Source: Styela clava (lineage: Eukaryota > Chordata > Ascidiacea > Stolidobranchia > Styelidae). Taken from it: a stretch of DNA of 64,000 bases. A program made the position numbers and the translations under genes. The notes under the pieces are model-generated. The model saw nothing but the letters and a program-made list of their open reading frames with translations, was not told the origin of the DNA and searched no databases. Positions 24,995-38,208 of the stretch are shown here, in pieces; positions within the stretch are counted from its first letter, which is position 1; each line of letters opens with the position of its first letter. The DNA lies in contig NC_135263.1 in NCBI RefSeq assembly GCF_964204865.1, positions 18,211,426 to 18,275,425 of the forward strand, in the 5' to 3' direction.

Positions 24995-25020
24995 CAATGA
25001 GCATGTATATATGCTCATTG
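24995..25020. other. 26 bp near-perfect palindrome
   Basis: CAATGAGCAT, then GTATAT, then ATGCTCATTG, within a slightly larger ACTAGAG direct repeat. It lies about 290 bp upstream of the NFXL1 start and could extrude as a cruciform or bind a dimeric factor. No function is shown. Confidence 0.7.
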
Positions 25021-25306
25021 ACTAGAGTGATTACTACCGGAAAATATGACCTTTTGACTCGAAATGCGTTGGCGCACCGCGGTGTGAACAAGTTCAACAC
25101 ACTGCGTTTGCGTCTGCGTAGAAATCCTACGAAACGCATTGCGTTGGTGTGAATGGGCCTACGACGGGCAGCGTCGAACGGGAAATAGCCTATTGCGTAC
25201 CGGTAGGGGTGATCAGTCGTTCTTCAGTTTTGGTGTTGATATTTTCAAAGGTATATTCAGGTAGTAGAGTTTAAGTGTCGGATTCCGTTGTTACCTGAAA
25301 GTTTCC

Positions 25307-28300
25307 ATGGATGCCAGACAGTTGATTGGCCCTGGCAAGGGTCGTGGAAAGGGAAGAGGTCGATCCAATAGTGGTCAAATGGGAGGTTATGATGGAAGAC
25401 GTGAGTACTGATAGACCTCTACCGGTATATATAAATATTATATACCCATATTTCTGGGGTCTCCTGAAGTACGCGCCGCAGGTACTTCAGTACTTATAGT
25501 TGGCCTGTCTCGACAATTTTTGCATATCTAATATTTAACCCCCACATGACTACGGCATCCGGAAATTACATCACTGCATCACCATCGCGTCATAGAGCTT
25601 TCTAAAGTCAGAAAGTATAGTTACGATCGTCCGAAATGGCATCTGTGTAGCGATCTCTCTTTTATCGCTGTATCGATATCGTTTCGATGAGAAATACGGT
25701 AGTCTAGCTTGCTCAACTTCGGATGATTGTCTGTGCAACCATCCGTATACTTTTGAGGGCCGTATTACGTCATTGCGACTTCGCAGTGATGTAATTTTTA
25801 GATGACGTAGTCATGTCTGCATGTGGGGGTTAGAAATTACACATGTAAATATTGTTGAGCCAGGCCAACTAGAAGTACCTGCGGCGCATACTTCAGGAGA
25901 CCCTATTTCTGTATTTTGACTACCCCAAACTGCCAAAGTACTAGACCAGAAGAAGAATAGGTATGACATGAGCTATTGGTGTTGAATTTTTAAATGGATA
26001 AAAAAAATCAAAGAAGTTACCACATTCAGACATTCCAGCATTTTGATACGCACAGACGCTTGACTTTCTGACTGTGTTCTGATGTTATAGACAAAAGATT
26101 GATATAAAATTGTAATGTATATTAAGAGAATTTCATATTGCTGTATTGCTCTACATGCTGACATGCAAACATGTCACACAAGCGCAGAGACTCTGAAACA
26201 TGTTGGCCTCACATAGTATGATAGTAGTTGATGAATTCAGGAATTTTTCTATTGATAATGAGTTAATGTATAACAGTATAAATTAACATACAAAATATTT
26301 TAACTTGGAAACTTATTTTTACAGATACTTCTTCTTCAATGTCCACTAATGCTAAAGCATCGGCGATCTTCGAAAACACAAGAATCCTACATGCACAGGT
26401 AGCCCATACAACATAAATGAATAAGTGATAATGATTAGAGAAATAGAGTTTGAATGTAAATAAATCCAGGGCTTGTTTACGTATTTTGCATATTGACTTT
26501 GATAAACTTTTATGAAGTTAAAATTATGTTAATTAATGCTTATGTTGATATTTCAGTTCTATATCCAGTGTTCAAAAAAATAGTCATATTTCTACTGCAA
26601 TGTGGAGACATGTTAAAGTATCGCTTGTCTAGATCATCTTGAAACTTTTTGGATTTTTTTTATGTTTGTTTACTGAAATAATTCTCAATATGTTTATACT
26701 TCATGAATCATTTTGAGTGTTCTTTTTACTTTTTCAATTGCATTTGTTACTCCTAAAATTAATTTTGCTTCCAGGCATCTCAGCAGGCAATGAAAAATCA
26801 AGATATGTATGAATCTTCATCGGAAGAAGATGATTTAGACGAAGATCAGATTTTGTCACAATTGATGAAAAATTATAAAGGCATCAAATTAAATTACTTT
26901 AATATTATACTTAGAGCTGTAGCCAGTATTATGGTATTTAGTGAATGGTTTACCCCTTTTTACTGATCATTAATTTACATATAAGAATGAGCTGTTGTAT
27001 GTCTATCATTTTTAATTTATGTTAATAAGAGTAAGAATATAACATAATTGTTTATCTTAATAAGGCTTTTCCTCAAATCATCAAAATCGCTAACTTTAAT
27101 ATTTATGTAAGAATAATTCTTTAAAAAAACTTAATTTTTATCTGTTACATGACTTGTGGCAAACTGTAAAAACTTGACAACCATTGATTTATCTGCTTTT
27201 GTTTTAGGTACATTGAATGGATCTGATGCAGATGATAATAATTCCATAAGTACCAGACAATACTTGTACGAAAGTTGTCAGTCTGGAGCAATAACATGTC
27301 TTGTTTGTATTTCAAGTGTAAAACGACAAGAAGCAGTAAGTAGCAGGGAACTTGAAGATTGTGATGATCTAATATTTTCAGATAAAATTAAAATTTGTAT
27401 TGACTTAGTCAAGCATAGGTGGATGGGGATCTGATCAAAAAACTTTTTCTTTCATTTAGATTTGGAATTGCTATGGCTGTTTTGCAACATTTCACCTGAG
27501 TTGTATACAGAGGTGGATAAGAGAAGGTATAGCTAGGAAGAGTGTTTTATCTGATGAACATTTTCCTAATAAGGAGCATCCTTGGTATTGCCCCAAATGC
27601 AGGTAATGCTAATTACAATCGGTATATTTTTTAATGAAACATTTCCATATTTACTTCTAGTGAGGTTTTTACTGTTTGTGAGTCAACAAGGAATTTTTTG
27701 GGTTCAGCATTGCCGTTTCAAGTCATCACATTGTGGGTTTCAATGAGGTTTGAGCCCGATATATGGAACTTGCAGTACTCCCATAGTGTGTGTACCTGGT
27801 TAGGGTCAGGCAATAATTTTATTCCGATTTTCCTTATTCAAGTTCGGGGACTGTCTATGTTAGACAAGTGAATATACCCCCTGCCCATAGGTTTCAGTCC
27901 CCTCAAACAACTTGGTACAAAATAGACGAGCAAAATTAGTTACCTCCATAAAATTTGGTATTATTTGAAGTCTTACGAAAGGGACTGCCTGGCTGGATTA
28001 TGCCTGACTCTGAGCAAGATTCAAAACAATTGATTGTTCAAATGCATTATTAATTCAGTTGTCACTTGTCAAGCACAAAACTGACTGCTATTTTATAGTT
28101 TTCCTATCTTGAATTTCCGTTTATCTAACATAATATTCTTATATCAAATGTAGGTTCGAGTACAAACAACATGAATGTCCGACTCGTTATATTTGTTATT
28201 GTGGAAAAGTTGAAGATCCACAATTCGATCCATGGTTGGTACCTCATTCATGTGGTGCAACATGTGAAAGGCTATTAAGGCCGACTTGTGGTCACAAATG

Positions 28301-31300
28301 TCTATTGCTTTGCCATCCAGGTAACTACTCAAAAGCTTGTGATGATCTGTTTTGAAAATAAAATTGTGATAATATGCTCCTTGCTCATACTATAGTGGGT
28401 GGCCGACCTACTTTCGACCACGGTCGATTAAAATCTTCAAAATAGCTCACGATCTACTGATCGGTAATACGTTCATAAAGAAAAAACAAATGGGTACTGA
28501 ATATGTGAATCACTGCACAGTGCACACACACATATAAAAATTCCACCGTTTCCAATAAGCTCTGTGTGTGCATTCTTAATGGAATCGACACAAAATTAGT
28601 ATTTTATATACTGTATGTTTATATTGTATTTTGCGCATGTACACAACGGCTTCAAGGCAATTTTTTTGGGTTATGTTATTAAATCCACTCAATAGACGCG
28701 ATCGACATCATAATTTTTTTTATACTACTGATAATCACAAATCCAAGTTCCAACTTATTTCATTGTGATTCATTATGTGCATATATGTGATGAGCATGCA
28801 TCAAAAGTATATAGACCACTGAGAATAATTATAAAAGGTGTTTTTCAGAATAAAATAAAATTCAAATTATTTGAGACTAAAATTTCAGTTCATTTCTATA
28901 ATGTATTTACTTTTAATTGATTTATTATGTAAATACATGGCTTAGTGCAAAAATAATAGTGTTATTTAAACATTCGTGTAATCTATCCAAGGTCCGTGTC
29001 CTCCTTGCCCCAAAATGGTCAAGACAAGTTGCTATTGTGGGAAGAAACCTCAAACTGTAAGAAGGTGCGGAGCTGCTTCATGGTCTTGTGGGCAACAATG
29101 TACCAAACTGCTGAGCTGTGGAAAACATAATTGCAAGGTGTGTTTTGGAAGAAATATTCCTAAATGCTGCAAGTAGACCTTGATGTAAATCTGAAATCTC
29201 TGCTCGTTTGGAGCCTTGTTCATAGTAATTATGAGAAATTTCTTCTTCGTTTTAATAAAAAAAGTTGTATAGTTTGTTATATACAGAAGAAAATTTATTC
29301 AATGCAGATTCATGTACCCTTACTCTAAAGATAGATCTGATCTTTAAGGAGACGACTGAAGTGCCTGAAATTAATGAAACTATAAGAAATTATACCGTTA
29401 GATAGCGCACTAGTAAATAGGCTACCGTTTGATGCGTTAAGTTGAAGAAGTTCAGGTTCAGGTCACCATTTGCAAACCAATGTGTGGTATAGTTATAAAT
29501 AAGTGTACAGTTGAATCTTAAATCCGAGCATTTTTCTTGATAAGGATAATTGCCATGAAGGCATTTGCGCAACTTGTCCACACACAAGTCTTCAATCTTG
29601 TACTTGCGGGAAACACAAAGAGGAAAGACCTTGCTCTGATCCTAGGTGGAAATGCTCTGATGAATGCAATAAACTACTTTCATGTGGAATTCACAAATGT
29701 GATAAGGTTTGTATGCGAGTTTATTATTTCAGGCTTTTTAATTCATTAACTGTATATGAATTGCATCCAGATGATTACATCGTATTTCGGTATTTTTTTT
29801 TCAATGTTCAGTGAATTCGAACTGGTAATCGATCTAGATTCAAACAGTTATTCTATTAAAATTTTTCTTCATTTTGATTAATCCATTGATTGACTTTACA
29901 AATTACAATCATGTTAATTCTTTGTAGTTATTTCTGTTGTTACTTCTTGTAGCATTCCTGTTTCTATATTGTCGGTAAAACATCATTATTTTTTTTCTAG
30001 GTCTGCCATACTGGAAATTGTGGGAATTGCCCTAGGTCAGGCTGGAGGACATGTCCCTGTGGTAAAAGCAATACCAACGATCTTCCATGTTCAGAGGATG
30101 TTCCTACATGCAATGATACATGTGGCAAAAGTCGTGGATGCTACGGAGGACACAAATGTACACGAAGATGCCATTATGGCAGTTGCGGACCTGTAATTAT
30201 TTTTCTCAACTAATTGAATCATTGTGTTCGCTTTGTAAACAGTCTCTCAAATCTCTTTAGTGTTCGGTTGTCATTGAAAAGCAATGCAGATGTGGGAAGA
30301 GAAAAAAAGAAATGCCTTGTCATAAAGAATTCACATGTGACATGAAATGTCAAAAAATGAGAGATTGTGGAAATCATCAATGCAAAAGAAAGGTACAAAT
30401 TTCTAGAACGTGTTTGCAAATGTAGTTTAATGAAAATAACAATCCTATTAGACCCAGATGTTCTAGAATTTGTTTTCATTGAATATCATTCATGATTGGA
30501 CAATGTTCAATTGATGACCTTCATTTCTCTCAGATATACTCTTAATACACCCCAAGTTTAAACTTCTCTATTATATTATAAAATGATTTAATAACCTTTT
30601 TTCTCTCTCAACCTCAAATTTAAACTGAATTTCAATTATATGGGACTTCTACTAGAAATCAGCATAGAAGCAGTTATCCATAATGGTATGTTAAAGTATA
30701 TCACTTCAATAATTTTATATATACCATTTATACCAAACTGGGCACATCACTCGTGACGCCATGCTGTATGTTTTCAATTGGAATAAACTTCAAACATAAG
30801 AACAATATCCCGGAAATATTTTTCAGTGTTGTGAGGGTGATTGTCCAAGATGTGAACAAGTTTGTGGACGTATGTTACAATGCAAACGACACAAGTGTCA
30901 GTCAAATTGTCACCGAGGTCCTTGCTATCCATGCATTTTAACATCTCGTGTCACGTGCAATTGTGGCAGTACAGGGATTACTGTTGTATGTGGCAAGGAA
31001 AAAACAACAAAACCGCCAAGGTACTACTACTACTCATATAAAATAATATGCAGTAATATGCAAACTTAACATAAATAATGTGCCAGAATAGACCTGGGCT
31101 TCATAAGCAGCGTCTGCCTCCTTATCATACAATAGCCTATAAGGTTACCAATATAAACAATGAATAATTGTGAATTCGTCCTACTGGCACTGATATTTAC
31201 ATGCCTCTTTATCATACAATATAACGGTTACCAATATAATTAATGAATAATTGTGAATTCGTCATACTGGCACTGATAAATTTTTAGTGTTTTCATTGTG

Positions 31301-34300
31301 TTTCCCGGTAACGTATTATTCTTTATGTGTTGTATAGTTATGTTTCATACTTTTTAAAGCCTTTTATAAAATATCACAAAAATAATTATTGTATATTGTG
31401 GAAAATTCTGTGATATAAAGCCTTCGGGGTGGGGAGGGAACCTTGTTAAATTTATAAGATCATCATAGGCCATTTTACGCAGATATATCGTCTGACAATT
31501 CTATTTTTCATTGCACTAATCAATTCTCTTACTTATTTTTAGGTGTAAGAAACCGTGTAAGATTCCATCATCTTGCCATCACCCCACAAGACGACCACAT
31601 AACTGTCATTTTGGTCCGTGCAAAAGATGTACGCAGGTAATTGCATTTGCATGTTTGATCTAAATAAAGCAGTGGACATGCAGAATTAAAGGTATATTTT
31701 TGCATTAGTTTGAAAAATATTTGCATATACCGGTATATATATTTATATTGCACATAATTCAATTGCAATATTTTGAGACTTTAGTTATAATTGCATTATA
31801 CATTTTCCTGACAATGATTAGATCACATATATATATTTATTATTTTCATTCTGTCTCTTTTTTCCATCTACTCCTCCATACATTCGATTATTTTGATCTT
31901 TTTTCGAAATACTGGTAATTGTTGGAATTGTTCTTGGAATGATTTGAAATATCTTACCAGTTGATCTTCACTATCAACATGTGAAAAAATCTACTTGCAT
32001 TTCTAGGTTTGCAGTATTGTGATGAAATGTGGACATTCCTGCCCTGCTGATTGCCACGATGAAGTTTTAGTGAAAAATGAGGTAATTTCGGCATTTCAAA
32101 GGTCATTTTAGAGAGTGAATTGTTGATAGTAATATAATTTCATGGTCTGTTTTTTTAAGCAGGTCAAAGCAGCCGGACCGTGGGAATTGCCTTATCAATC
32201 TGAAACAACTATTAAGTGCATACCTTGTCCTCCTTGTAAGTCTCCTGTTCCCAAAGTTTGTCTCGGAGATCATGAAAGGTCTAATTTGCCATGTTTCGAA
32301 GCAAGGAGGTATTGCTGTGGCCGGAAATGTGGTCGTCTCTTAAAATGTGGAAATCATACATGTTCTCTCTTATGTCACACAGTGGAGGGTTCCTTAGATC
32401 AGAAAATGGTAAGATGTTATTCTCAAAATCAATTATAATAACTATCAGCAACAATCATACTTACATTGTCATTCAGACGTTATACATATCCAATTTTTTT
32501 TATCATTTTTCAATTTTCCAGTTGGAACTTTTATAAAAACATTTTTACATTTTTTGCAGGCTGGTAAGAATTGTGCTGCATGTGAAGAGCCATGTACAAA
32601 ACCTCGGCCAGAAGGCTGCATTCACTCGTGTTCACAGCCTTGTCATTCTAACCCCTGTGAACCTTGTAAAAAACGTATCAGAAAAAGATGTCACTGTGGC
32701 CTTGTTATATTACATCACCTTTGCAGGTTTATTTTTGTTAATAAGTTAACATGATAAAATTCTGTCATTCACTTACTTTTATGGAGTGTGGAAAGTGTTT
32801 GGCAAACATTGTTTTTTGGGTACTCCTGTAGTATGTGTACCAGGTGAGGGTTAAGCTATAATTCTATTATGATTTTTCCTAATTTAGTTCTACTAGGAGT
32901 CTGGGACAGTCTGTGTTAGCCAAGTGAATATACCCCCTGCCCATAGGCTTCGGTCCCTTTCACAACCTCATATAATGTAGGCGAACTAAATTACTTACCC
33001 CATATAGGTATACATACTTCTGGAGCACCGTTTTTTGTTTGAATCATGATCACAACTAAAGATTTCCACTCAGTGGCCTGGTTTTCAACTTTGTAGCAAA
33101 GAAATATGATTGCACTCAAAATGTTGAACAAAACTTCAGCGTAACTGAAAGGGGATTCTATCCAGAAATATAGGAATCACCTGTCAAAGCTTTCAATACA
33201 ATAAACAAGTTATTCTAACGAAGCAAAAACGATTATTTTAAAATCAGTGGTGAACAATTTAATTCGTCTATTTTATATCACTATTTTATCATATGGTATA
33301 GGAAACAACTTTCATTTTTCAAGGAGTACCTATTTGCCCGAGTTAGCTGAACTAAAATATGTTATTGTAATTTTCTCATTGCATTTTTAATATATCTTTT
33401 TTCTTTGCAGTGAATGGACAGCTGCCGATGACCTTACGAAACTTGAGATTGAGTCTTGTGGCAATAACTGTCCCAAACCATTATCATGCGATCATTATTG
33501 CACAAAGCTCTGCCACCCAGGACCTTGCCCTGGTCCAGAAACATGTACCAAGAAAATGATTATCAAATGTCCGTGCAAACGAAGAAAAAAGGTTTATTTT
33601 TAGATTCACATTACGATAAATCAAAATTTTTGTGAAGAAAGATTTTTTAACCTGAAGCCATCTTAAAACTGACAATCTTTCTTTTTTGTTCCTTTTCTTT
33701 TTCATTTGTAAATAATTCACAGCAACGCAGTGCACAACTTTCTTCCACTTCTAACAAAAGTGCTGCATTGACAAATGTTTTGTGTTATGGTCGTATGGTT
33801 GGGAAGCGATTGTTCATTCTGGCTATAAAAGATGATGATGTGACAGCATCGTAAACATTTATATCGCTTATTGTACTTCAATGGAGCTTGACAATATTAA
33901 CAATTTAATTCCTTATGATTTGGTTTCTGCGAGACTAACTACTTATGCTTCTTCTATGTTTTTGTGCCGGTGGATCCGTATGCATATAATACAAAGATGC
34001 TGTAGCAAGAGTAAGGATAACTATCCTAATAACAATAATATGTTGTGTTTTGGTGTTATAGTTGCAAAATTTTGCTGAGTTTCATATTTTTAAAAATGTG
34101 GAAGAAATAACAACTCGTAAAAAAATGTGACTATCATTGATGAAATAATTGCAATGATCTTTACAAAAAAAGTTGCTGTATAATAACCATATAGTTTTCA
34201 TACTGAATTAAGCTCAATTGTTGAGGTATATGTTATAATACCACTCAGAACATGATCGACTTTTTCATTTGATTATAAAATCTATTGACTGGTCTTCTTG

Positions 34301-35147
34301 ATATTTTGGTGACAGATGTTTTCTTTTTCAGGATTTTGTTTGTCCAGAAGTTCGAAATGGAGCAAAAGTGGAATGTGATTCAGTGTGTGAAGAAATAAAA
34401 GCAAAGTCAAATGCGGTATTTTTAACTAAAGATTTTGTTTAAGCATTTATTTGTAAATAAATGAGGAATCTGGATCGAAACAACTGAGGTCGAGGTGCAG
34501 AGCTTCTGTTTTAATCAAACCTGGGGTTGTGTGTCTAGCATTATATTTGAGTTGTGGTAGTATATACCCCCATTTATTCATTGTTGTTTGTTGATCTAGG
34601 TCGGTGTTGCTAGTATCTTCTATCTCAATTTTATCATTTTCAATTACATAGGTACCCGCTATGTTTTTGAAAACTCCAGCTGAATTTGTCACTTGCATGC
34701 GTCACTAGAAACGACGTCGTTTTAGGTCAATATTTTAAATCTTCGTTTTCGGGTCAGCGTATAGTCTACCCAATTATGAAAAGTATGATATAATCAATCT
34801 CCCATATCTTATTTGTCTGCTTACATTTCTGTGGTGTTTGGGACATTTTTTATTTATAATACTTGCGCGTTAAGTACAATTTTGAATAATTTTTGTAGGA
34901 AAAGGAGGAGAAATTGAGACAAAAAAAAGATGAAGAGGCCAGAATTCGGCAAATAGAATTAGAGAAATTCGATCGAAGAATGCAAAAAACCTCAAAATCT
35001 CGCAGACGAAGAAAGTTGTCTGATCAAGTCGATGATGATAGCAACTCATCTATCATTAGAAACAAATATTTTCAAATACCGATGTTCCTCATTGTGATAT
35101 CTGTTTTAGTTGCTTTTGCATATAATCTAGTTTTGCAATCCAAATGA
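25307..35147 (+). CDS. NFXL1: NFX1-type zinc finger-containing protein 1-like (NFXL1), 18 coding exons
   Basis: Exons: 25307-25400, 26325-26398, 26775-26880, 27208-27335, 27460-27602, 28154-28320, 28992-29137, 29545-29706, 30001-30192, 30261-30392, 30827-31020, 31543-31636, 32007-32081, 32163-32408, 32560-32726, 33411-33591, 34332-34415 and 34899-35147. All are in phase, giving 877 residues against about 911 in human. The basic Gly/Arg N-terminus and acidic [11 protein letters not shown] precede a RING-type finger (about 122-181: CLVC, CYGC, FHLSC, CPKC). A long run of NFX1 fingers follows ([17 protein letters not shown] and variants, about 200-780), then a charged coiled coil ([18 protein letters not shown]) and one hydrophobic segment (about 855-872) as a tail anchor. 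The anchor and the absence of an R3H domain point to NFXL1 rather than NFX1. A ubiquitin-ligase role is inferred from the RING finger. Intron 3 appears to use a GC donor. Confidence 0.96.
25457..25903. mobile_element. hAT-like MITE, duplication TATTTCTG
   Basis: The termini GGGTCTCCTGAAGTACGC and GCATACTTCAGGAGACCC belong to inverted arms of about 55-60 bp (both contain GCGCCGCAGGTACTTC and AGTTGGCCTG). The flanks are TATTTCTG (25449-25456 and 25904-25911). It lies in NFXL1 intron 1, 56 bp after the first splice donor. Confidence 0.92.
27773..27970. mobile_element. Truncated copy of the GGTACTCC MITE
   Basis: AGTACTCCCATAGTGTGTGT and the GTGAATATACCCCCTGCCCA core match the intact copies at 11454 and 32819. 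The right terminus is missing. NFXL1 intron 5. Confidence 0.8.
31110..31280. repeat. About 88 bp tandem duplication
   Basis: Two diverged units contain CTTTATCATACAAT, GGTTACCAATATAA, GAATAATTGTGAATTCGTC and ACTGGCACTGATA in the same order, in NFXL1 intron 11. Confidence 0.8.
32819..33029. mobile_element. hAT-like MITE with 8 bp duplication GTTTTTTG
   Basis: The termini GGTACTCCTGTAGTATGTGT and ATACATACTTCTGGAGCACC are inverted. The flanks are GTTTTTTG (32811-32818 and 33030-33037). The 211 bp element belongs to the same family as 11454-11663. NFXL1 intron 15. Confidence 0.9.
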
Positions 35148-35796
35148 TTTTCATTGTGTATTACTCAAATCGCTAACTTGCATAGCGCAAACTTCTAAAT
35201 TCTTTCAATCAATCAAACCTAACATAGGGTCAATCTACATAAAGTACATCAGCAGATGATGTCTGGTGACAAAGTAACAAGAAATATGTTTTATTTAGTG
35301 TTGTATTTTCTTTTCTCTGAAGTCAATTTATGTGTTATTTGAAGTTTAGTTCGTTGTATTGTTAATATATGGTGTTCACTATTTATCATAAAAGTGTAGT
35401 GTATTTCACGTGTGAATGGGGTGGCAATATAAATGCCCAAGGCTTAGCTGCCTCTGTATTTCATCTGGGAGAACTGAAACTGGCCAATTTTATACGCATT
35501 TGTATTTCTTGAATACCATCTAACTACCCTATAGAAGACGCATTTGCTTGAGCAGTTAGGAAGGCTATAACCTGTCCTTCGCATCATATCAACAAACATT
35601 TCAGTTTTCTTTCTGGAATGGTATGGAAATATGAGATAGATTTTGTATCCATCCCAGGTATGATTAAACTTATTCGTTACAGAAGCAGACCAACGGTCTA
35701 TTTGGACCACCCTAGAAGATACCAGGGAGTCGAGGAATCCTCTGGTAGACGAGGTTCCCCCATAGCACGATGCTTTATGTAGAGCAAAATTTGGTT

Positions 35797-36045
35797 ATTC
35801 TCATAGACAGTATTATTTATCACTTTGTATGTGTACCAAGTTAGGCCATAATGTTATTCCCGTTTTTTTTTATTTTAGTTCTATTACGAGTTCGGGAACT
35901 GTCTGTTTTAGCCAAGTGAATATACCCCTGCCCATAGGTTTCATTCCTATTACGCAACTTGATGTAAAGTAGGCGAACCATTGGAACAAAATTAGTTACC
36001 TCAGAATGGCACATTGGTACCCATACTTCTGGAGCGCCCATTTTT
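35797..36045. mobile_element. GGTACTCC MITE, eroded left end
   Basis: GTATGTGTACCAAGTTAGG, the GTGAATATACCCCTGCCCAT core and the right end TACTTCTGGAGCGCC match the family, but the left tip is lost. A CCATTTTTTCATGAAGACCT unit is tandemly repeated just beyond (36038-36085). It lies downstream of NFXL1. Confidence 0.75.
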
Positions 36046-36085
36046 TCATGAAGACCTGAGCGGCCATTTTTTCATGAAGACCTAA

Positions 36086-38208
36086 GGATTGCAGTAGTGT
36101 TGCCATTCTGACGCCAATACCATAAAATTACTGTGATCTCTCAAAAAGAACCTATGACAGACCGCATGTTAAAAAAATTGTAGGTTTCACGGCAACTAGA
36201 AAAACAATTGCTGTCGATCAGGTGCAAACTAGGTATGTTTAAACTTATTGTTTTCTCTGTGTACAGATCGAATAACCTTTTCGGCTGCCTCATATTTGTA
36301 TACACGCCCACAAACTCTCCCAATTACGACTGACCAAATATAAAATCTATGTAGGACCTACAAACCGGTTTTTCAGATTCAAAAAGCTTCCCCTACAATA
36401 AAAAGTGAATCAATCAGAACCAATTATCTCATTTTATCAACGAATAAAAACAACCAGAAAGTAACTGCTTGAATGACGAATGGGGTATAATAGTCCATTA
36501 GCCAATTATGAATGCAGTACACTCCCTGATATTGAAAACAAAAAATGAAAATATTGTTACAATATGTACATAAAAATATTATAATGGTCAGATGACGATA
36601 TTAAAATATTGTTTAGAGAAAACAAAAGAAACTTTAGTAATAAAAACAAGGAACATGAGCTTTTGTTATTCTTACATTGACAACTGAATGTTTTCATTTA
36701 TTTTTCACCAAAGAAATATGGAGGGGGGGAGGGTCATTTTTAAACAAAATGGCAGTAGTAATTAATTGCAATAAAATATACCCAACTGATGGTGTATATG
36801 GTACTTAACGATTCAAATTGATTGCGAAACTTCAGTTAGCAAACAAATAGGTTTGATAAGATGTCATCACTTCCGGAAATTAACTGCAGTAAAATGACTG
36901 GGACTGGTCGGTTTTTCTTCATCAGGAACAAACAGAACCAACAACAATTCAAAATACAGAGTGTTCATCAATTTAGCTACAATTTCAAATTTTTTATAAA
37001 GCCAATTCTCAATATATGTTAACCAGGGTTGTTTTAAATTTAATCATTGCTCATTTATGTATTTTTAACTGCATTTAATGCTCCGGTAATGCCTGGCGGT
37101 GTCGATAAATTTCCTTCGCAATTTAAAGGTTTCATGAACACTCTGTATATTGGTATTGCTAAACACAAGAATGGATATTATACCTAGAATCTTTCACTTG
37201 TCAGAAAATTTTCTGTACAGTATATTTTGCAGAGAAAGTAGTTTTGTTTTTCACATTTTTCATTCACGAAATGGATAGAGGGATAGCAATTATATGTATT
37301 AAGAGATGCGCTATACCCTAATTTGAAAAATATGTTTACATATATATGTATATAAATAAAAAAAAACATGGTATATCGGGGTAAAAAATTAATGAAATGG
37401 AAATACACTGTACATACTTTTATGTACATCAAAAATGATACACAGTACATTTAACAAAAAAAGAAATTAACATTTCAACCATGTAATGAAATTGTGTTTT
37501 AAAAATAAATGACAAAAAAATTTCTAACACATTGTATTCCAGGGAAAATGTGTAAATTTACATGTATTCCAAAGATTTAGACCAAGTATGACCTGTTGAT
37601 ACTTCTTGAAATTTGAGAGTCCATCATAACAAACAAGAAAAACTAAATGTTGCATTTAAATTTATGATAGGATGATGGAATCATTTTCATATTATGGTTC
37701 AAAACAACTTGAATAATAAATTCTTGTAAATATTTCGCCTTGAATTTTTTGCAAATTGAAATCAATGGATAAGTAATCATATTTTTTTAAAGATTGGTAA
37801 GGTGTAAATTGTTGAAATAAGTTATCCTTATTTCAAATATGCCAACAGAATTGAAGGAATAACACAAATAAAATACATGTCACATTATATCCATTTGGTT
37901 TCGGTTGAAAAAACCCTAGGCAATCATCATCAAAAATTGGTCAATGACCACAAACAAATGTTTAATAATAACAGTGTCATGAATGTCACAGTGAGAAATT
38001 CATCATCTGATCATCCCTGGTCAATAAAGTGGCAAAAAAGAGCCTCGAAACCAATGCTCTGCCAAGCATGATCAGATGGCGAAGTCCTGGCTGATATATT
38101 TGACATTCTGAAACTTTTATCGATTGATTGCATTCACCATTTTTCTTCTGCTCATGGTTTACAATCATAAACCGATGTGTAAAAGTAACCTGCATTGAAA
38201 TGCCGATT
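36086..38208. other. Intergenic / KDM5 3' flank
   Basis: NFXL1 and KDM5 converge here. The sequence is AT-rich with no supported gene. It should hold the 3' untranslated region of KDM5. No long T run marking a retrogene poly(A) tail (in plus orientation) is visible next to the stop codon. Confidence 0.5.

Noticed and set aside
26881-26970. Extension of NFXL1 exon 3 ([16 protein letters not shown]...)
   Set aside because: It leads to a stop and adds residues not expected in the family. A GC donor at 26881 fits phase and length better, though not proven.
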